64,000 nucleotides of DNA from Zingiber officinale. Its lineage: Eukaryota; Streptophyta; Magnoliopsida; Zingiberales; Zingiberaceae. The DNA lies in assembly GCF_018446385.1 (NCBI RefSeq), contig NC_056000.1:76890688-76954687 (forward strand), written 5' to 3'. Positions 46,327 to 59,084 of the stretch are shown piece after piece. The position numbers and the translations under genes are program-made. The notes under the pieces were generated by a model. The model had not been told where the DNA came from. It saw only the letters and a list, made by a program, of their open reading frames with translations, and searched no databases. The stretch's first letter is position 1. Every line of letters begins with the position of its first letter.

Positions 46327-47628
46327 TGATACGACGCGTAGTGGCGGGGCCTAGAAGAAGGGAGGAGAAGAGTCAAGGCTATGTAGCGGTCAAAAGACAA
46401 GGTGATGCGGTAGTCAAGAGTCAAGATGATGTGGCAGTCAATAGTCGAGGTGACTTGGCAGTCAAAAATCAAGCATAGGAGGCGGTCAAGAGTCAGGTAT
46501 ATGTGGTAGTCAAAGGTTGAGCAAACCTGTCAATCAAGGGGTCAAGGTAGCGGAAAGACAAAGGACGACGACAGGTGAAGCTCAGGGACAGGCGTTGTAG
46601 GGGACAGCAGCTCAGGAGAATGGGTTTGCTGAAAATGCGAGTCAAGGAATACAGGTCGAGATCAGCAGAGCTGTTCAGAGATAGATCGTTCTACAGGCCT
46701 GCGTTCGAAGGCCTGGAGCACAAGTCACAGGGTACAGGTCGGGATCGGCAGAGCTGTTCAGAGACAGATCGATCTACAGGCCTACGTTCAAAGGCCTGGA
46801 GCACAAGTCACAGGGTACAGGTCAGGATCAGCAGAGCTGTTCAGAGACAGATCGATCTACAGGCCTGCATTCGAAGGCCCGGAGCACAAGTAACAGGGTA
46901 CAGGTCGGGAGCGGCAGAATTGATCAGAGACAGCTCAGTCTGCAGGCTTGCGTTCGAAAGATGGGGAGCAGGTCACAGGGCAGGTACCACAGATAGGGCT
47001 CGGCAGATCTGCGAGAATACGGTGCAAAGCCATAGACACGTGTTCGAAGGCCTGATTTAGGTGTCAAAGCTAACAGAGTGGAGCAGGTCTGACAGGGGGA
47101 TATGAAACAGATACAGGCTATAATAGACCGGAGGAGCTAAACGACAAAGGAGTCAGGGAATCATAACTACCTGTCAGGGGGTAATTATCACACACCAGGG
47201 GATATGCGCAAGGTTCCTAAACAAGAAGATGCCTTTATAGCCAATAATAGCCAGACAGGTGTCATTCACTACATGACAAAGCCCAGCATTTAACGTTTTC
47301 TGACATTCTTGCAGGTTCTAGAAGCCCTTGCTGGTGCATAAAAAGAGGAGGATTCCTCGTACGCGGGTACGCTCACTCATCATTCCTCACCAATCTTTCA
47401 CTTTTGGGGGATTCTTCTCTTACACTTTCCGGGGACTTTTTCCTTGGTTTCTGGACTCAACGTGAGGTGAGATCGTCTAAGTGTGTGCAGGGACCTGCAG
47501 CCTCGTCAGCCGCCCTTGGGAGCTTGTTCCTACACACGTCTAGGTCATCCTTGAGCCATCGCGACTCTCCGTCAACAATTAGTACATCGTGACCGGCCTT
47601 CATTCGACTCAGCCTCCGGACAGGATCA
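46327..47628 (+). repeat. 3' LTR of Tat1
   Basis: The LTR is 1302 bp, preceded by the purine tract GTGGGGGAGGCTTG (about 46312-46326). It matches the 5' LTR but lacks about 42 bp around the GGGGACTTTTTCC block (near 47440). The 83-bp repeats lie at 46650-46965. Scattered substitutions between the LTRs show that time has passed since insertion. Confidence 0.95.
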
Positions 47629-47633
47629 ACCGT

Positions 47634-49244
47634 ATCATTATTACGAAGCTACAAATACATGGTTACGTTGTCAGGAATAAAAATATCGATCCCATAGGGA
47701 CTATTGATTAACCACTAACTAATTTCGCAGATTGAATTATCTAGACAATCGAAGATTGGTTCAAAATTGTTTGAAAGAGGGAGGTTGAGAGAAGAGAGAC
47801 AAAAGGAAAGTGATTGGGGGAATAATTCCAGGGGTTCAGTTTCATTGTAACATTAATCAATGTGTTATGGATTATTCATCTCCAATCCTCTATCCTTAAG
47901 CAATGTAGAAAGTCTAATTAAATCCCGATACTCCTTTGTGATGGTTGTGTCGGAGTATTGCCCCCTTGATTACTTGATGCCTCTAGATAGTAGAGATAAC
48001 CTTGGATGTCCAATTAAAAGATGCCCCTTTATGATGTAGGGATGCTCGGTCACACAATCCTGAATTATACAATAAACCTATTAACATAGAATAAGAAATA
48101 ACCCATTAAGTCTAATTAAGTCCTTTCATATAGAGACTACCCTCCCTTTCAAGGGTGATGCCCTGAAAGTCCAATTACCCCTGTAACCAGGTATCCGGGA
48201 ATACGATCAGAAGCATCCCCTCTGTAGGGTAAGTAATCTTTACATCTAATCAACTAAACATGAAAATTAGCACAAACATATAACACACACATTTAATCAA
48301 ATTGATACAAGGCATAAACATGTTATTAGAAGGGAAATTGAAAAATTCATATAGTTCACATCCATCTCACATTACAATTACTCACTATATTCTAAGAATC
48401 GGAGGATCTACTCCATTGCAAGAGAATACAATCTAAAGACAATGAAAGTAGCAAACTACAACTCAATATATAAAAATAGAGAGATGAGAGTGTTTATCTT
48501 TAAAGCTCGGCGTCTTTGGAGGCGCTCATTTGCTCCAGAGGTGGATGAATCATGAAAAACAGAGAAGATAGAAGCTCCAGAGTTCCCCCAAGTGAGGGGA
48601 ACCCTTCTCCAAGAAAAGGGGTAGAGCCCCAAGCCCTCGATCATGTAAAAGGGGAGAACATCCCCTTTTATAGGTAGGGGTAGTGTCCCCTCATATTCTC
48701 CGCCACATGGCCGTGCTTGGAGGTGCATCCGTGGAGTGAATGGCCATGGGTGGAGATGCACTGTCGTGCCATTTGGCACCGCCAGCCTCTAAAGTAGTTT
48801 TGGAAATATGGCACGGTCGTGTCATTTGGCATGGTCAGATCACAGTTTGGCTCTAGAAGGGGGGCATGACCGTATGGATTCACACAACTGCCCCTTGTTG
48901 GTTGTTTGTGGGAGGCATAGTCGTGCCTTTAGGCACAACCTACCCCTTCTTCTTTGCTAGTGCTAGGGCAAGACTTCCCCTTGGGCTGACATACGACCGT
49001 GCCTCTAAGGCATGGCCAGATTGCTAATTTTTTTCAAGTTACTTCAATGTGTGCTTTTGCTCCATTTTTGCTCCAAGTGACATCTTGTTAATCAAAACAT
49101 GTAAGAAGCAAATCTCCAAACAAAATAGAATGGAAGTATGATATAATAATGAAATATGGTGTAATAAATATAAATTATATTCATGAAATATAAATAGATG
49201 TGTGTTAAAAAATATATAAAAATATATATAATCTGCGCACATCA
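47634..49244 (-). repeat. LTR of family O (minus orientation), right flank of Tat1
   Basis: On the minus strand it starts TGATGTGCGCAG at 49244 and runs to the Tat1 insertion point. It includes the GGAGCAAAAATGGAGC block near 49070, GC-rich CACGGTCGTG-type inverted motifs (48680-49020) and a leader-like CCCTATGGGATCGATA near 47690. The same LTR start occurs at 7277 and 15411. No coding frame is convincing; 48456-48883 is a shadow. Confidence 0.65.
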
Positions 49245-49339
49245 ATCATCATAAAATAGAAAATATGATGTCAATATAAACTTATGGGATCTTTAGAAGC
49301 ACATGAGAAAAAAAAAAGAAGCAGATATATCAATCAATC

Positions 49340-50560
49340 TATGAAGCATGCATTCTTTTCAAATAAAGGAGAACAACTATAAAAATTCAAAGCAAAATAA
49401 AAAAAAGGTAGAGGGGACTCATTTCTTTGACATATTGGCAAACAGAGGAAGAGGAGGATCAAAAAACTCTAGTAACAAAAACCTGATAACTCAAATTCTT
49501 ATGGTTTCATTTTTAGAAAAGTTGATCATGAGTTCAAGAATTATTATTTTAAATGCATAAAGGGGAGAAAATCACAAAGGGAAAAAGATAAATTAATTTT
49601 TCAATAAAAGGTGATAAAAAAATTATTCTTTTCTACTATGGATGATGAGAAATATGATATTTAGATAGTGGTTGTAACCGTCATTTAATTGGAAATCACC
49701 GGATAAATTATTCTTCTCATGTCAAAGATTGTGATGAAAAGCATGTGAAGATGGTAAGAAAAAGAATTATTGCAGTTTATATAAGTGGAGGTAACAAAAA
49801 GTTTATTCATGGCGTGTATTATTCTTCTAATATTTCATAGAATCTTGAGTATGGAACAGATTATGAAATAAAAGTTACAAGTTAGTTTTTGATAATGATA
49901 GATGTAAAATTTTTGATAAGAAATCTGGAGAACAAATTATTTTCATGATTCTAATTTCGAATAATCTTTCTCCCCTCAACATGAAATCATTTCAAAATAC
50001 TGACTTTAGGAGTGAGTGTTGATAAATCTCCTCTTTGGCATTTGAATATGATTGTTGGACTTCTAAAAATTAAAACTTGTGAAGGTTGCATTTATGAGAA
50101 AATGCATTGGCTTCCATTTCCTTAAAAAAAAGTTGGGGAACTCAAGTTCCTCTTGAGCTTTCTTTAATGACTTCACTAGAATGATTTGGATTTATATTCA
50201 AATTTGAAACCTTCATCAAGTTTTTAACTTTTTACACTTTAAAACAATCATTTTAATTATGGTAAAGAACAAAGACATTCAAAGACCGTTTATAATTAGA
50301 CACATGCCACCGCAGAATAGTGCTGTTGAAAGAAAAAACCAAACAATTATATAAATGGTCAAAGCATGTCGAAAGGCAAAGTCAAAGTGCTTCTCAATAA
50401 ATTTCGGATTGAAACTCTAAATACTAGTGTGCATATTCTCAATTATTCTCTTAAAAATAAGACTCCTTTTGAAGCATGGCGTAGTATGACAAAGAACCAA
50501 TTCTAAGCCAATTTAATTAAGGTTTTTGGATTTATTTATGCTCTTGTTCAAAACAGAGGA
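49340..50560 (+). pseudogene. Decayed Ty1/copia element
   Basis: Broken plus-strand frames carry copia landmarks in order: DSGCNRHL (protease/pre-integrase area, about 49665), LWHLNMIV...CEGCIYEKMHWLPFP (gag-pre-integrase, about 50036-50125), PPQNSAVERKNQTII (integrase, about 50310) and TPFEAWRSM (about 50465). Many stops and frameshifts and missing blocks mark it as old. No LTRs are visible. It lies beyond the 3' end of the TBL gene. Confidence 0.8.
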
Positions 50561-50731
50561 CCTCCACACTCCTTCAATTCAATTCATTTACAAAAGAGCA
50601 AAGAGCATGCTAGTCGTAGAAGTCAGCGGTAGAGCATCGTTCATAACTTTTCAATATGCTCGAGTAGAGTAATCTTATTAATTGATCGATATGGATGAGT
50701 CTCATCTTCATATCAAATTCGCACAGTTTCA

Positions 50732-52367
50732 TTACGCGATGAGTGCTGCGTAGAAGAGCTGGTTCCAAGTATCCGGAAGCCCCGCCACACACCAGTGACT
50801 GCAGTCGTTAGAGAAATTGGCGCCATTGTACTTGGAAGAATGAGCATCCTTCCTCAGCTGAGAGAGATAACTAATGTCCAACAACTTCACCTGCTTCGCC
50901 TTCACCTTCAGCAACTCGTTCACTATGACCTGTTGCGGAATCGAACCTCCGGTGAAGTTCGACGGACTCGTTGGCTCAGTTTGTCCGGCGCAAGTCCTCC
51001 CTGGTTCTCCCCACTCTGATCCACTGGTCAATATAGATCATATGTCAATTGCATTAAACATGCTCGATCGATGATGCTAATTAAAAAAGTAAGCTATTCA
51101 TACTTGTAATGGCTAGGAGAGAGGCCTGTGAAGAAGAGGCGTTTGGTAGCAGGGTCGACTGCCGAGTCGACCCAGTTGGCCCAGGTTTGCATTGCATGGG
51201 AGAAGGCCTCATCCCTGTCCATGTCTTTCACTATCTGTTGCCCATCTTGAATGTAATCCCATCTGTTTGCATCAACGTACTAACAAACGTCAACTGAGCC
51301 TCTATTTAATTTTCCAAATTATTCTCAGAATTTCTTTTATTGTTTAGCGATCAGAGCACTCACGCTTGAGAGGCCCCCTTGGTATACCACCAATGACCGG
51401 TGTTGAAGACGAGGAAGTCAGCCGTGAGCCAAACGGCGCCACTGCTCATGGAGTTCAGTTTTAGCACGCGCCCCATCTCCTCTCTTACTATGTCGACCAA
51501 GTAGTGAGATAAGAAGTAGACCACCGTCGCATTGTATTCCTATATATAAATAGGAGAATTAAATATTCATAAATAAGTTTAATATTATATTGATTTAATA
51601 TACAAGATTAATTAAATCATAATATTCATGAATAATTCTTGTAAACAACGTTTATAAATAATACTCGTGAATCATGTTTTGAATTGAAAATTCGCCCCAT
51701 AACCAAACTTAAACTAATAAAAAAATAAATATAAGTAAATTTTAAATAATTTTTTTAACAGCTTAATTCATTTTAGGACGCGTAGGAAGAATCGGGTAGG
51801 ATATTTTGACGTGTGTGTATATATATAAATTAATCAATCACTACCTGAAATGTGGCCGTGTAGGTACCATCGCTACCTCTGGTGTAGTTGTACACGGCGT
51901 TGGGCACCGCCGCATGCACCATGCACAGCAACGATATGTACTGATTCAGCGTCAGAGAGTCGCCGACGAGCATCACCTTCTTCCCTGCCCATCTCCTCAA
52001 CAGATTCTCACCGTCAAACCTATATTTATATATACATATATACATACATCATCGACGATATATCAGGAATATTATTACTTTTATTCGCGCTGAGAATTAA
52101 AGAGAGAGATTTAGAAATGGTGATGGCTGACTTCGGGAGATCGCAGTCGGCCGGCTGCCACCGGAACTTGAGGTAGTCGTGGTCGGGTCGGCCGTAGCGC
52201 TGGCAGTCGAACTCCCGGCGAATGAAGGGGCAACTCGCCGAGTCGTAGAGCGGGTAGGAATCGTCGCGAACCCAGCTGCCATTGTAGATGTCGCACTGTT
52301 GGGCCGAGACGGCCCAAAAAGAACACGATAACGCCGCCAGTACTGTGATCGCCGCAGTCATCGCCAT
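50732..52367 (-). CDS. Trichome birefringence-like (TBL/PMR5) protein, wall O-acetyltransferase family
   Basis: Five exons on the minus strand: 52367-52132, 52019-51845, 51539-51364, 51262-51104 and 51023-50732, all joined by GT...AG introns (112, 305, 101 and 80 bp). The product is 345 residues. Residues 1-22 form a signal peptide; CDIYNGSWV opens the TBL domain; the GDS motif (VGDSLTLN, Ser100) and the C-terminal DCSHWC (Asp322, His325) supply the catalytic Ser-His-Asp set. The family transfers acetyl groups to wall polymers such as xylan or pectin in the Golgi; some members act as esterases. It is short for the family because it lacks a long N-terminal extension. The acceptor polymer cannot be told from sequence. 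Exon limits are inferred by eye. Confidence 0.92.
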
Positions 52368-54151
52368 GGCTCTGAGTCCCGTCGACGAAGAAGATATGCA
52401 GGTTTTGGGATGATTTTGGAAGAGGGAGGGAGAGGATTATAAAAAGGGAGATATGGAGGGCTTGTTTCAGAAAAGTCTTAATTGTTTTTTAATATCTTTC
52501 CATATTTTCGAATTTACACGCCACAAAAAATCCCGATAAATTTTTAACTTGCGGAATCGACATCAATTAATCAATTATATGTTTATATATAGATTAATTT
52601 ATCCGAACTGAGTACTGCTTTAGCAATTTCAAATCAATTTGATTTCGTGTAATGACCCAATTTGATATTAAATGTGCATTGATTTTTATAGATAATAAGT
52701 GTCCAAATTTAGAGCTACTAAAAAAACTAAAATAATAATAATAATAATAATAATACACTGCCAAAATGGTGCAAAAAGGGCAAGAAATCCTTCTCCCCAA
52801 AGTTTTGTCCCAAGCCCAATTTTGCGGTTCAATTGAAACCATCGCATCCAGCACGCGGTGCATGACGTCACCTGCGTGACACTTTCGGAAACAAATTATT
52901 ATTTCTATTTACAATAAAAGGAAAGAAAAGTTTTTTTTTATTTAAAAAATAAAGAAAAGGTGTTTGGTGTGAAATAATTGCGGCAGCTTTTGTAAAGAAG
53001 GAATTAAAAGCATCAAGTCATCCAATCGATTCCACATATAATTATTATTGTTTACTTTAACCACTCACTCATATCGCCTTTTCAAGTTGCTCATATTTTA
53101 CTTACTTGTTTGGACAATTTTGGATCTAAATTCTATATCTATTTTATTTGGATGGTAATTCAGAAAATGATATTTAGAAATACACAAATTTAGTAATAAA
53201 ATAGTAAATAATCTCACCATATGAGATGAGATACTAATTGGAATGTGTGTTTTATGAGGATGCTAATTGAGCCCTGCAATTAAATATGATTGAATTAGTA
53301 CACAAAGGAATTTATTTTTATATATATTAACAAAACAAATACTAAATGTAGAAATTTCTGTCTTTAATGGCATTTAAAATTGCAATAAAATAATAGAAAA
53401 TTGGACGTTTTGGGGGTGTAGTTATTCGCGGTGAGATGACCGGTTATGCGGCGTCGCTACTTAGCTGGCGAGCTTCGCTTCCACTTAAATGGGCTTAGTT
53501 GGCAAGCTACCGGTCACATGGCCAGCTGCGACGATCACGGGCCTCTTAATTTTACTAAAATAACCATCGACTTTTCCTAAACGGCTTGCATATTTTTCTT
53601 TTTTCTTTTTTTTTTGCAGGATCGATATTATAAAGAGGATATTTTCGGCATGTCATGGTGTGTGGCGGTCGCATTAAGCTAACGGCGAATGAATCAATAA
53701 TGAGTGGTCACCGAAGGTGAACTTACCTTCGACTTGGGTTGCTGCTTCTTCTCCTACTTCTTTGCGACGAGTAGAGAGAAGCGACGGGGATTCTCGTGAT
53801 GCATCAGGTGGAGTGAGTCGGGGACATTAAAGAGGTAAGAAGGAGAGTTGTTCTTCTTTTTCGTCGTTTAGATCTCGAGATCTTGCTCTCATTTCTTCCA
53901 TTTGATTCTTTCCTTTGCCTCACTGAATTCCCATCTTCACATTTAATTCTTTGTTTTCACGAAAAGCTGGGAAAATTTGACCTTTTCCTGTTCTTCCATG
54001 TCTTCGTCCACTTATCCCCTTTCATCTCCCCAGATCCAAACGTCCCTGCTGCCTTCTCTTCTCCGCACCGACCAGGCCGCCGCCTTGTAGTATCATCTTA
54101 TCTGCAAAAGTTGCAATCTCTGGGTCTCTCTGGAAGAGAATTGTAGCGAAA
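52368..54151. other. Divergent intergenic region between TBL and TTL
   Basis: It holds the promoters of both genes, which point away from each other. A TATA-like TTTTTATAATCC lies on the minus strand near 52440, about 75 bp upstream of the TBL start. An (AAT)n microsatellite is at 52732-52755. The rest is AT-rich apart from a GC-richer patch at 53420-53540. The 5' leader of TTL probably lies in 53750-54151. No gene is seen; the frame ending at 54146 has no ATG start (it opens with TTG). Confidence 0.6.
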
Positions 54152-57100
54152 ATGTCCGACCACGTCGGCGCCTCCGTCGTCGGCACTCAGAAGCTGCAGT
54201 CATTGGACTCCATTTCGGACCGATTCCACTCAGCTCTAAGCTTGGAGGCTAACAAGCCAGATTTCAAGGACTTCCCCGTCCTTAGCTCCCATGCTTCGTA
54301 CCACCCGACGCGTCCCACAGCCAGCGGCAACACTACGAGCAGTAGCAGCAGCTCTGGCTCCTCTATCTCGGTGTCGGGGAAGCCCTCGCCTCTCGCAGAC
54401 TCAAAAAAATCCGATCTTAGCCTAGATGGCAGACGTTCTCACTCCGGTGAGCTCGTCTTAGGGCCCAATGACCCAATTCCTGGTGCCACGTATACCAAGA
54501 GTTCCAAGCCCGGGCACCGTCGTTCCGGCTCTGTTCCACTTATCTACTCCGGTGGAAGCTTCTCACCTAGCTTCAGCACCGGTTTTGGATCCAGTACTTC
54601 CTCCGCGAGCTCTCCGATCGCTAATATCCTACCAGCAGGGAACATATACCCATCTGGGAAGATTGGCAAGACGACTACGATGAACCGGAGTGGGGCGAGG
54701 ACCGACACTCTAGGGTCTGGAATTGGGAATTATGGCCATGGGAATATAGTGAGGGGTGGTACCAGTGCTGCGAGCAGTGGGAAGCCGATGGAAGCGGCAG
54801 TTTGCAATGGCGTGGATCCGGCAGTGAGAAGGGTGATGATAAGCGGTGATCCTGAGGAGGTCAAATGCGTGGGCAATGAACAGTATCGCAAAGGGAACTT
54901 TGCGGAGGCTTTGAAACTCTATGATCGGGCAATTGCATTGTGCCCGGATAGCGCAGTCAGCCGGAGCAACCGTGCTGCAGCGCTGACGGGCCTCCGGAGG
55001 TTAGGGGAGGCTGTAAAGGAGTGTGAAGAGGCATTGGTTTTGGATCCTGCATTCGGGCGGGCACACCAGAGGCTGGCAACGTTGCTTATAAGGTTAGAAC
55101 ACTTTAAAAATGTTTCATTCTTTCCGATACAAGTTTGCAAATTGATTGCTACTAGTCCATAGTGTTATGATGAAATATTGGTATTGCTGAATTGTAGATG
55201 ATTAGTTTCTTTGGAGCTAGTCACCCATTATTGTTATTAACTATGACTAGTAATTTGTTTATGAATGCTTCTATTACATAATAGTAGTTATCATTGAAGA
55301 ACTATTTCAATTTTATCAAATTCTATTCTGATTAATGAGGTTGCATCTTTTTTTTATGCTAGAGTTGTCTTATGATTTTTGGGCTGTTTATATTTGTTTT
55401 CAGAGTTGCAACATCAATCCCTGGTCCGTACTGCAATCGTCTTGGTTGATCACAATTCTGAATTGCAAAAGAGATCATTTTGTAGAATTGTCAGCATTGA
55501 ACAGCTTCAAACAAATTACTACCCATATATTTGTCTTACATTCTTCTGTTTTAACTCACAATATTGATAGATAGCCTTGGAGTGTCATTAATTGCAGTCA
55601 TTAAACCATATCCTTGTGTTGCTCAATAAGAAAAGAAAAAAAAAAAACAACATTGTTATTGCCATATATGAATGTTGCTGCCTGATGCACTTATAATTAA
55701 TTGAATTCCAGACATGCAGTCAACTGTCTTTTTGTTTACCATGATTAGTAGATTACACTGCAACAAATGTTGTTATCAGAAATAGAGAATTGCACTTGAA
55801 CTTCGTTATCATGTTATATGAACTCAAGAACTTGAGAAGAAAAAGAACTTGCAGTGTTTTTGTGCTCATTTTCTTTTAGCTTTTAAATTTCATTATTCTT
55901 TCTTTTGACTCATCGTGATACATGATGTGCCATCCGGATTTCTAGTAACTATGATGAGTAAATCTTTAATGATAGCAAGTAGCTTCAGATAAATTAGGCT
56001 TGAGAGATACTGGAATATGCATTCTTCTAAATAAACTGCTTATTTTGGTCAACAGCTTAGGACAAGTTGAGAGCGCTAGGAAACATCTCTTGTTGGCTGG
56101 CCCACAGCCTGATCCTGTTGAATTTAGGAAGCTTCAAGCAGTGGAAAGGCATTTGGACATGTGTGCAGAGGCCCGGAAGGTTGGAGATTGGAAGAGTGCA
56201 CTTAAGGAGAGTGATGCTGCCTTCACTGAAGGAGCAAATGCTTCTTCATTGGTAAATTCATACTAGCACTTAATTTCATTAGTTTGGATGTCTTGTTAAT
56301 TATTATAAAAGAATACAATAACGTATTCTTATAACACCCACAATTGCAGGTAATGGCTTCAAAAGCTGAAGCACATCTTCGACTTCATCAGCTTGAGGAA
56401 GCTGATATGGTCATATCCAATGTATTCAAACTTGATAGTGTATATTCACCATCCTCAAATACTAAGTTTTTTGGTATGCTGGCAAATTCATATTTGTATG
56501 TCGTCAGTGCCCAAGTGGACATGGCTCGAGGAAGGTGAACTCAAAGTGTTATACTGAATATCAAGGTAGTTTCCAATATTTTTATGTTCATTGAAATGTG
56601 TAATGAATAATTTTCAGGTTTGAAAATGCCATTACTGCTGCTCAAAAAGCAAGGCAGGTTGATCCTAGAAACGTGGAGATATATACATTATTGAACAACA
56701 CGAGAGCTGTATCTCGAGCACGAACATTAGGCAATGAACTCTTTAACTCGGGAAAATTTGCGGAAGCGAGCTTAGCTTATGGGGAAGGACTCAAGTATGA
56801 CCCTGCAAACCCTATTCTATACTGCAACCGAGCTGCTTGCCGTTCCAAACTTGGACAATGGGAAAAGGCTGTTGAGGATTGCAACAAAGTTCTCAGTATT
56901 CAAGCCAACTACACAAAAGCCCTTCTTAGACGGGCTGCCTCTTATTCAGAGGTGATATGATTCCCTTCTATTTATATCCTGATGTCGAACAATATATTAT
57001 ATGACCTCCAAGTCCTATTGATGTTTTTGTCTTTCTTTGTGGTGGTTAGCTTGAGAGATGGAGTGAAGCTGTTAGAGACTATGAGGCTCTCAGGGAGCAG

Positions 57101-57932
57101 CTTCCTGGTGATATTGAGGTTGCAGAAGCCCTTTTTCATGCTCAAGTCGGGCTAAAAACCTCTCGAGGGGAGGAAATCTCAAATATGAAATTTGGCGGGG
57201 AGGTTGAGGAAATTATAGGATTTGAGCATTTCCAGCAAGCCATCAGTTTGCCTGGTGAGATCATACTTCCATCTACTACTTTATTAAACTTTCTGCCATT
57301 TCTTGTACTCGAGTTCTATTATTAACTTGGCATATCTTAAGAGCCATCTCGAGGAGAACTGCTAGGCTGCTTTTGATTTCCTCATGGATGCAGTAATAGA
57401 GTTGGAAAGAAAGTTCAAACCTCAGCCATATATATAAAATGTTTCGAGCTTTTTGCTCCCTCTTCCTCTTAAGCTATCGCATGAATCTCTTCCTCCTAAA
57501 ATTTGAACTTCAAACTTCATATTAATTCTTTATTGGCTTCTCTATGTTTCGTCACACTCACTGATTGTATTGACACAAAACTGAATCTGTTTAGGAGTAT
57601 CTGTCGTCTACTTCATGGTGGGGCTCAACCACAACTGCAACCAGATCACCCCATTCGTCGATACATTGTGTAGAAGATTTCCATATGTAAACTTTCTGAA
57701 GGTAAGCAACCAGTTTTACATTCAACTTCTCTGCGTGCACACTCGATTTTTGGCTACATAAACTTGTGCTCGGTCTTAGGTTGATGCGAGCACAGTGCCG
57801 GTCATTGTCAAGGCTGAGAACGTGAGGACTTTCCCTACGTTCAAGATCTACAAGAGCGGCACAAAAGTGAAGGAGATGATCTGCCCCAGTCACCAGGTAT
57901 TGGAGTACTCAATAAGGCAGTACAGTTCATAG
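54152..57932 (+). CDS. TPR repeat-containing thioredoxin TTL1-like protein
   Basis: Seven exons: 54152-55092, 56056-56251, 56350-56534, 56618-56951, 57050-57254, 57595-57701 and 57780-57932. All junctions are GT...AG and the phases add up to 706 codons plus stop. Residues 1-225 are Ser/Gly/Pro-rich and disordered. TPR blocks follow at about 230-320 ([20 protein letters not shown]) and 470-585 ([40 protein letters not shown]). The C-terminal thioredoxin-like fold (about 615-706) has VNFLKVDAS and [12 protein letters not shown] but no CxxC, as in other TTL proteins, so it is not a redox enzyme. The family acts as a cytosolic scaffold in abiotic-stress, abscisic-acid and brassinosteroid responses. 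Confidence 0.95.
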
Positions 57933-59084
57933 CTGACGAAGCAAATTGCTTCCCAAACACGATGAGAAGTCTCAGAAAGTGCCGACGTCAATCAATCATG
58001 TTGGAACAGCATGCGAGAGAGAAGCAAACATGATTACGCTGCAGCAAGAATCCAATCATTTTCTATCTTTTTCTTTTCTTTTCTTTGTCCATACTATGTT
58101 ATTCGTTCCTCATTTCCATTAATATTTTTTCCCCTCGCCGAGGTTGCAATTCAACATTTACCAAAACAATTTTTTTTCTTACTATTTCATTCAACATATA
58201 CTGAGACTTTGATGATGTGCAGTACTGCTGGGCAGAGAGTGTAGAGTTAATTGAATAGGAGAAGGAACAGATTCCCATTAAAGCATTAACTATGTGATTA
58301 GCTCTTCTTTGTGTAGTTTATATATACTGACACTTTAATTACAAACCGAGCAAATAAAAAGACTAAAAGTGGGATGCGATACGCGTCGCAAAGTGGCGTT
58401 GCCTTTGAGTGCTTGCGAGTTGCAATCCCTGAAGGTTAAAACTTCAATGAATTTTGATCTTGTGAAATCCAAATCTATACAACATTTTAAAAATATATAT
58501 ATATATTTTGCAAATTCAAATATTCTAATAAATTTCCTTAAATTCTATTATATATATATATATATATATATAATTAATGATTATACCTCCCGCAGTTGGC
58601 TCATTGAAGACAGGAAGTAACTAGTGAAGTGGTAAGTGGCTCATGGTCTCCCCATATTTTTCCTTGAAAAAATATATATAAAAAACCATTCAATTCCCTT
58701 TTATTAGATGCTCATTCTCATGAAATAAAATCTTGCAAGGTCAATGAGAATATGAGAATAATAATTATCCAGTACCACAACCTCCCCTCTTCCTTTCCCT
58801 TTCCCTGCAAAACCTAAAAAAATATTAAAAATTATATTTTTGTAAAACAAAATATGCAATATATTAAATCATACCGCCATTTAATATTTTTTTAAAAAAG
58901 ATACCCCTCTATTATTCTGTTAATGTCAAAATGCCCTGACATTTTTTCGTCCTTCTATTAATAGAAATAGATGAGCATGAAAGTGGAAAGGCATTTTCTA
59001 AATAATGAAAATTTAAGAAGATTCTAGCTTTATTTTTATTTTTATTTTTTAAAAAATAAAACTGAATTTAGAATTTATATTTAT
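57933..59084. other. Intergenic region between TTL and GH17 genes (3' ends facing)
   Basis: The TTL 3' untranslated region probably covers the first few hundred bases. An (AT)n run lies at 58544-58573. The rest is AT-rich with A- and T-tracts. No gene, RNA or element is seen; the frame 58011-58244 is a chance frame. Confidence 0.6.

Larger units (their letters stand above)
15594..47628 (+). mobile_element. Tat1: full-length Ty3/gypsy Tat-lineage element carrying nested insertions
   Basis: The two LTRs (15594-16937 and 46327-47628) share the same ends, TGATACG...GGATCA. The element is flanked by a perfect 5-bp duplication ACCGT (15589-15593 and 47629-47633), so the 32-kb span is one insertion plus later nested ones. 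The order is LTR, PBS, gag, protease, RT, RNase H, archaeal-type second RNase H, integrase, antisense units, satellite array, antisense small unit, PPT, LTR. The dual RNase H and extra frames between integrase and 3' LTR are features of the plant Tat lineage. Removing L2 (about 15.0 kb) leaves an element of about 17 kb. It is coding-dead. Confidence 0.93.

Noticed and set aside
53883..54146. 87-codon frame just upstream of TTL, a possible upstream open frame
   Set aside because: It opens with TTG, not ATG, and has no recognisable product.
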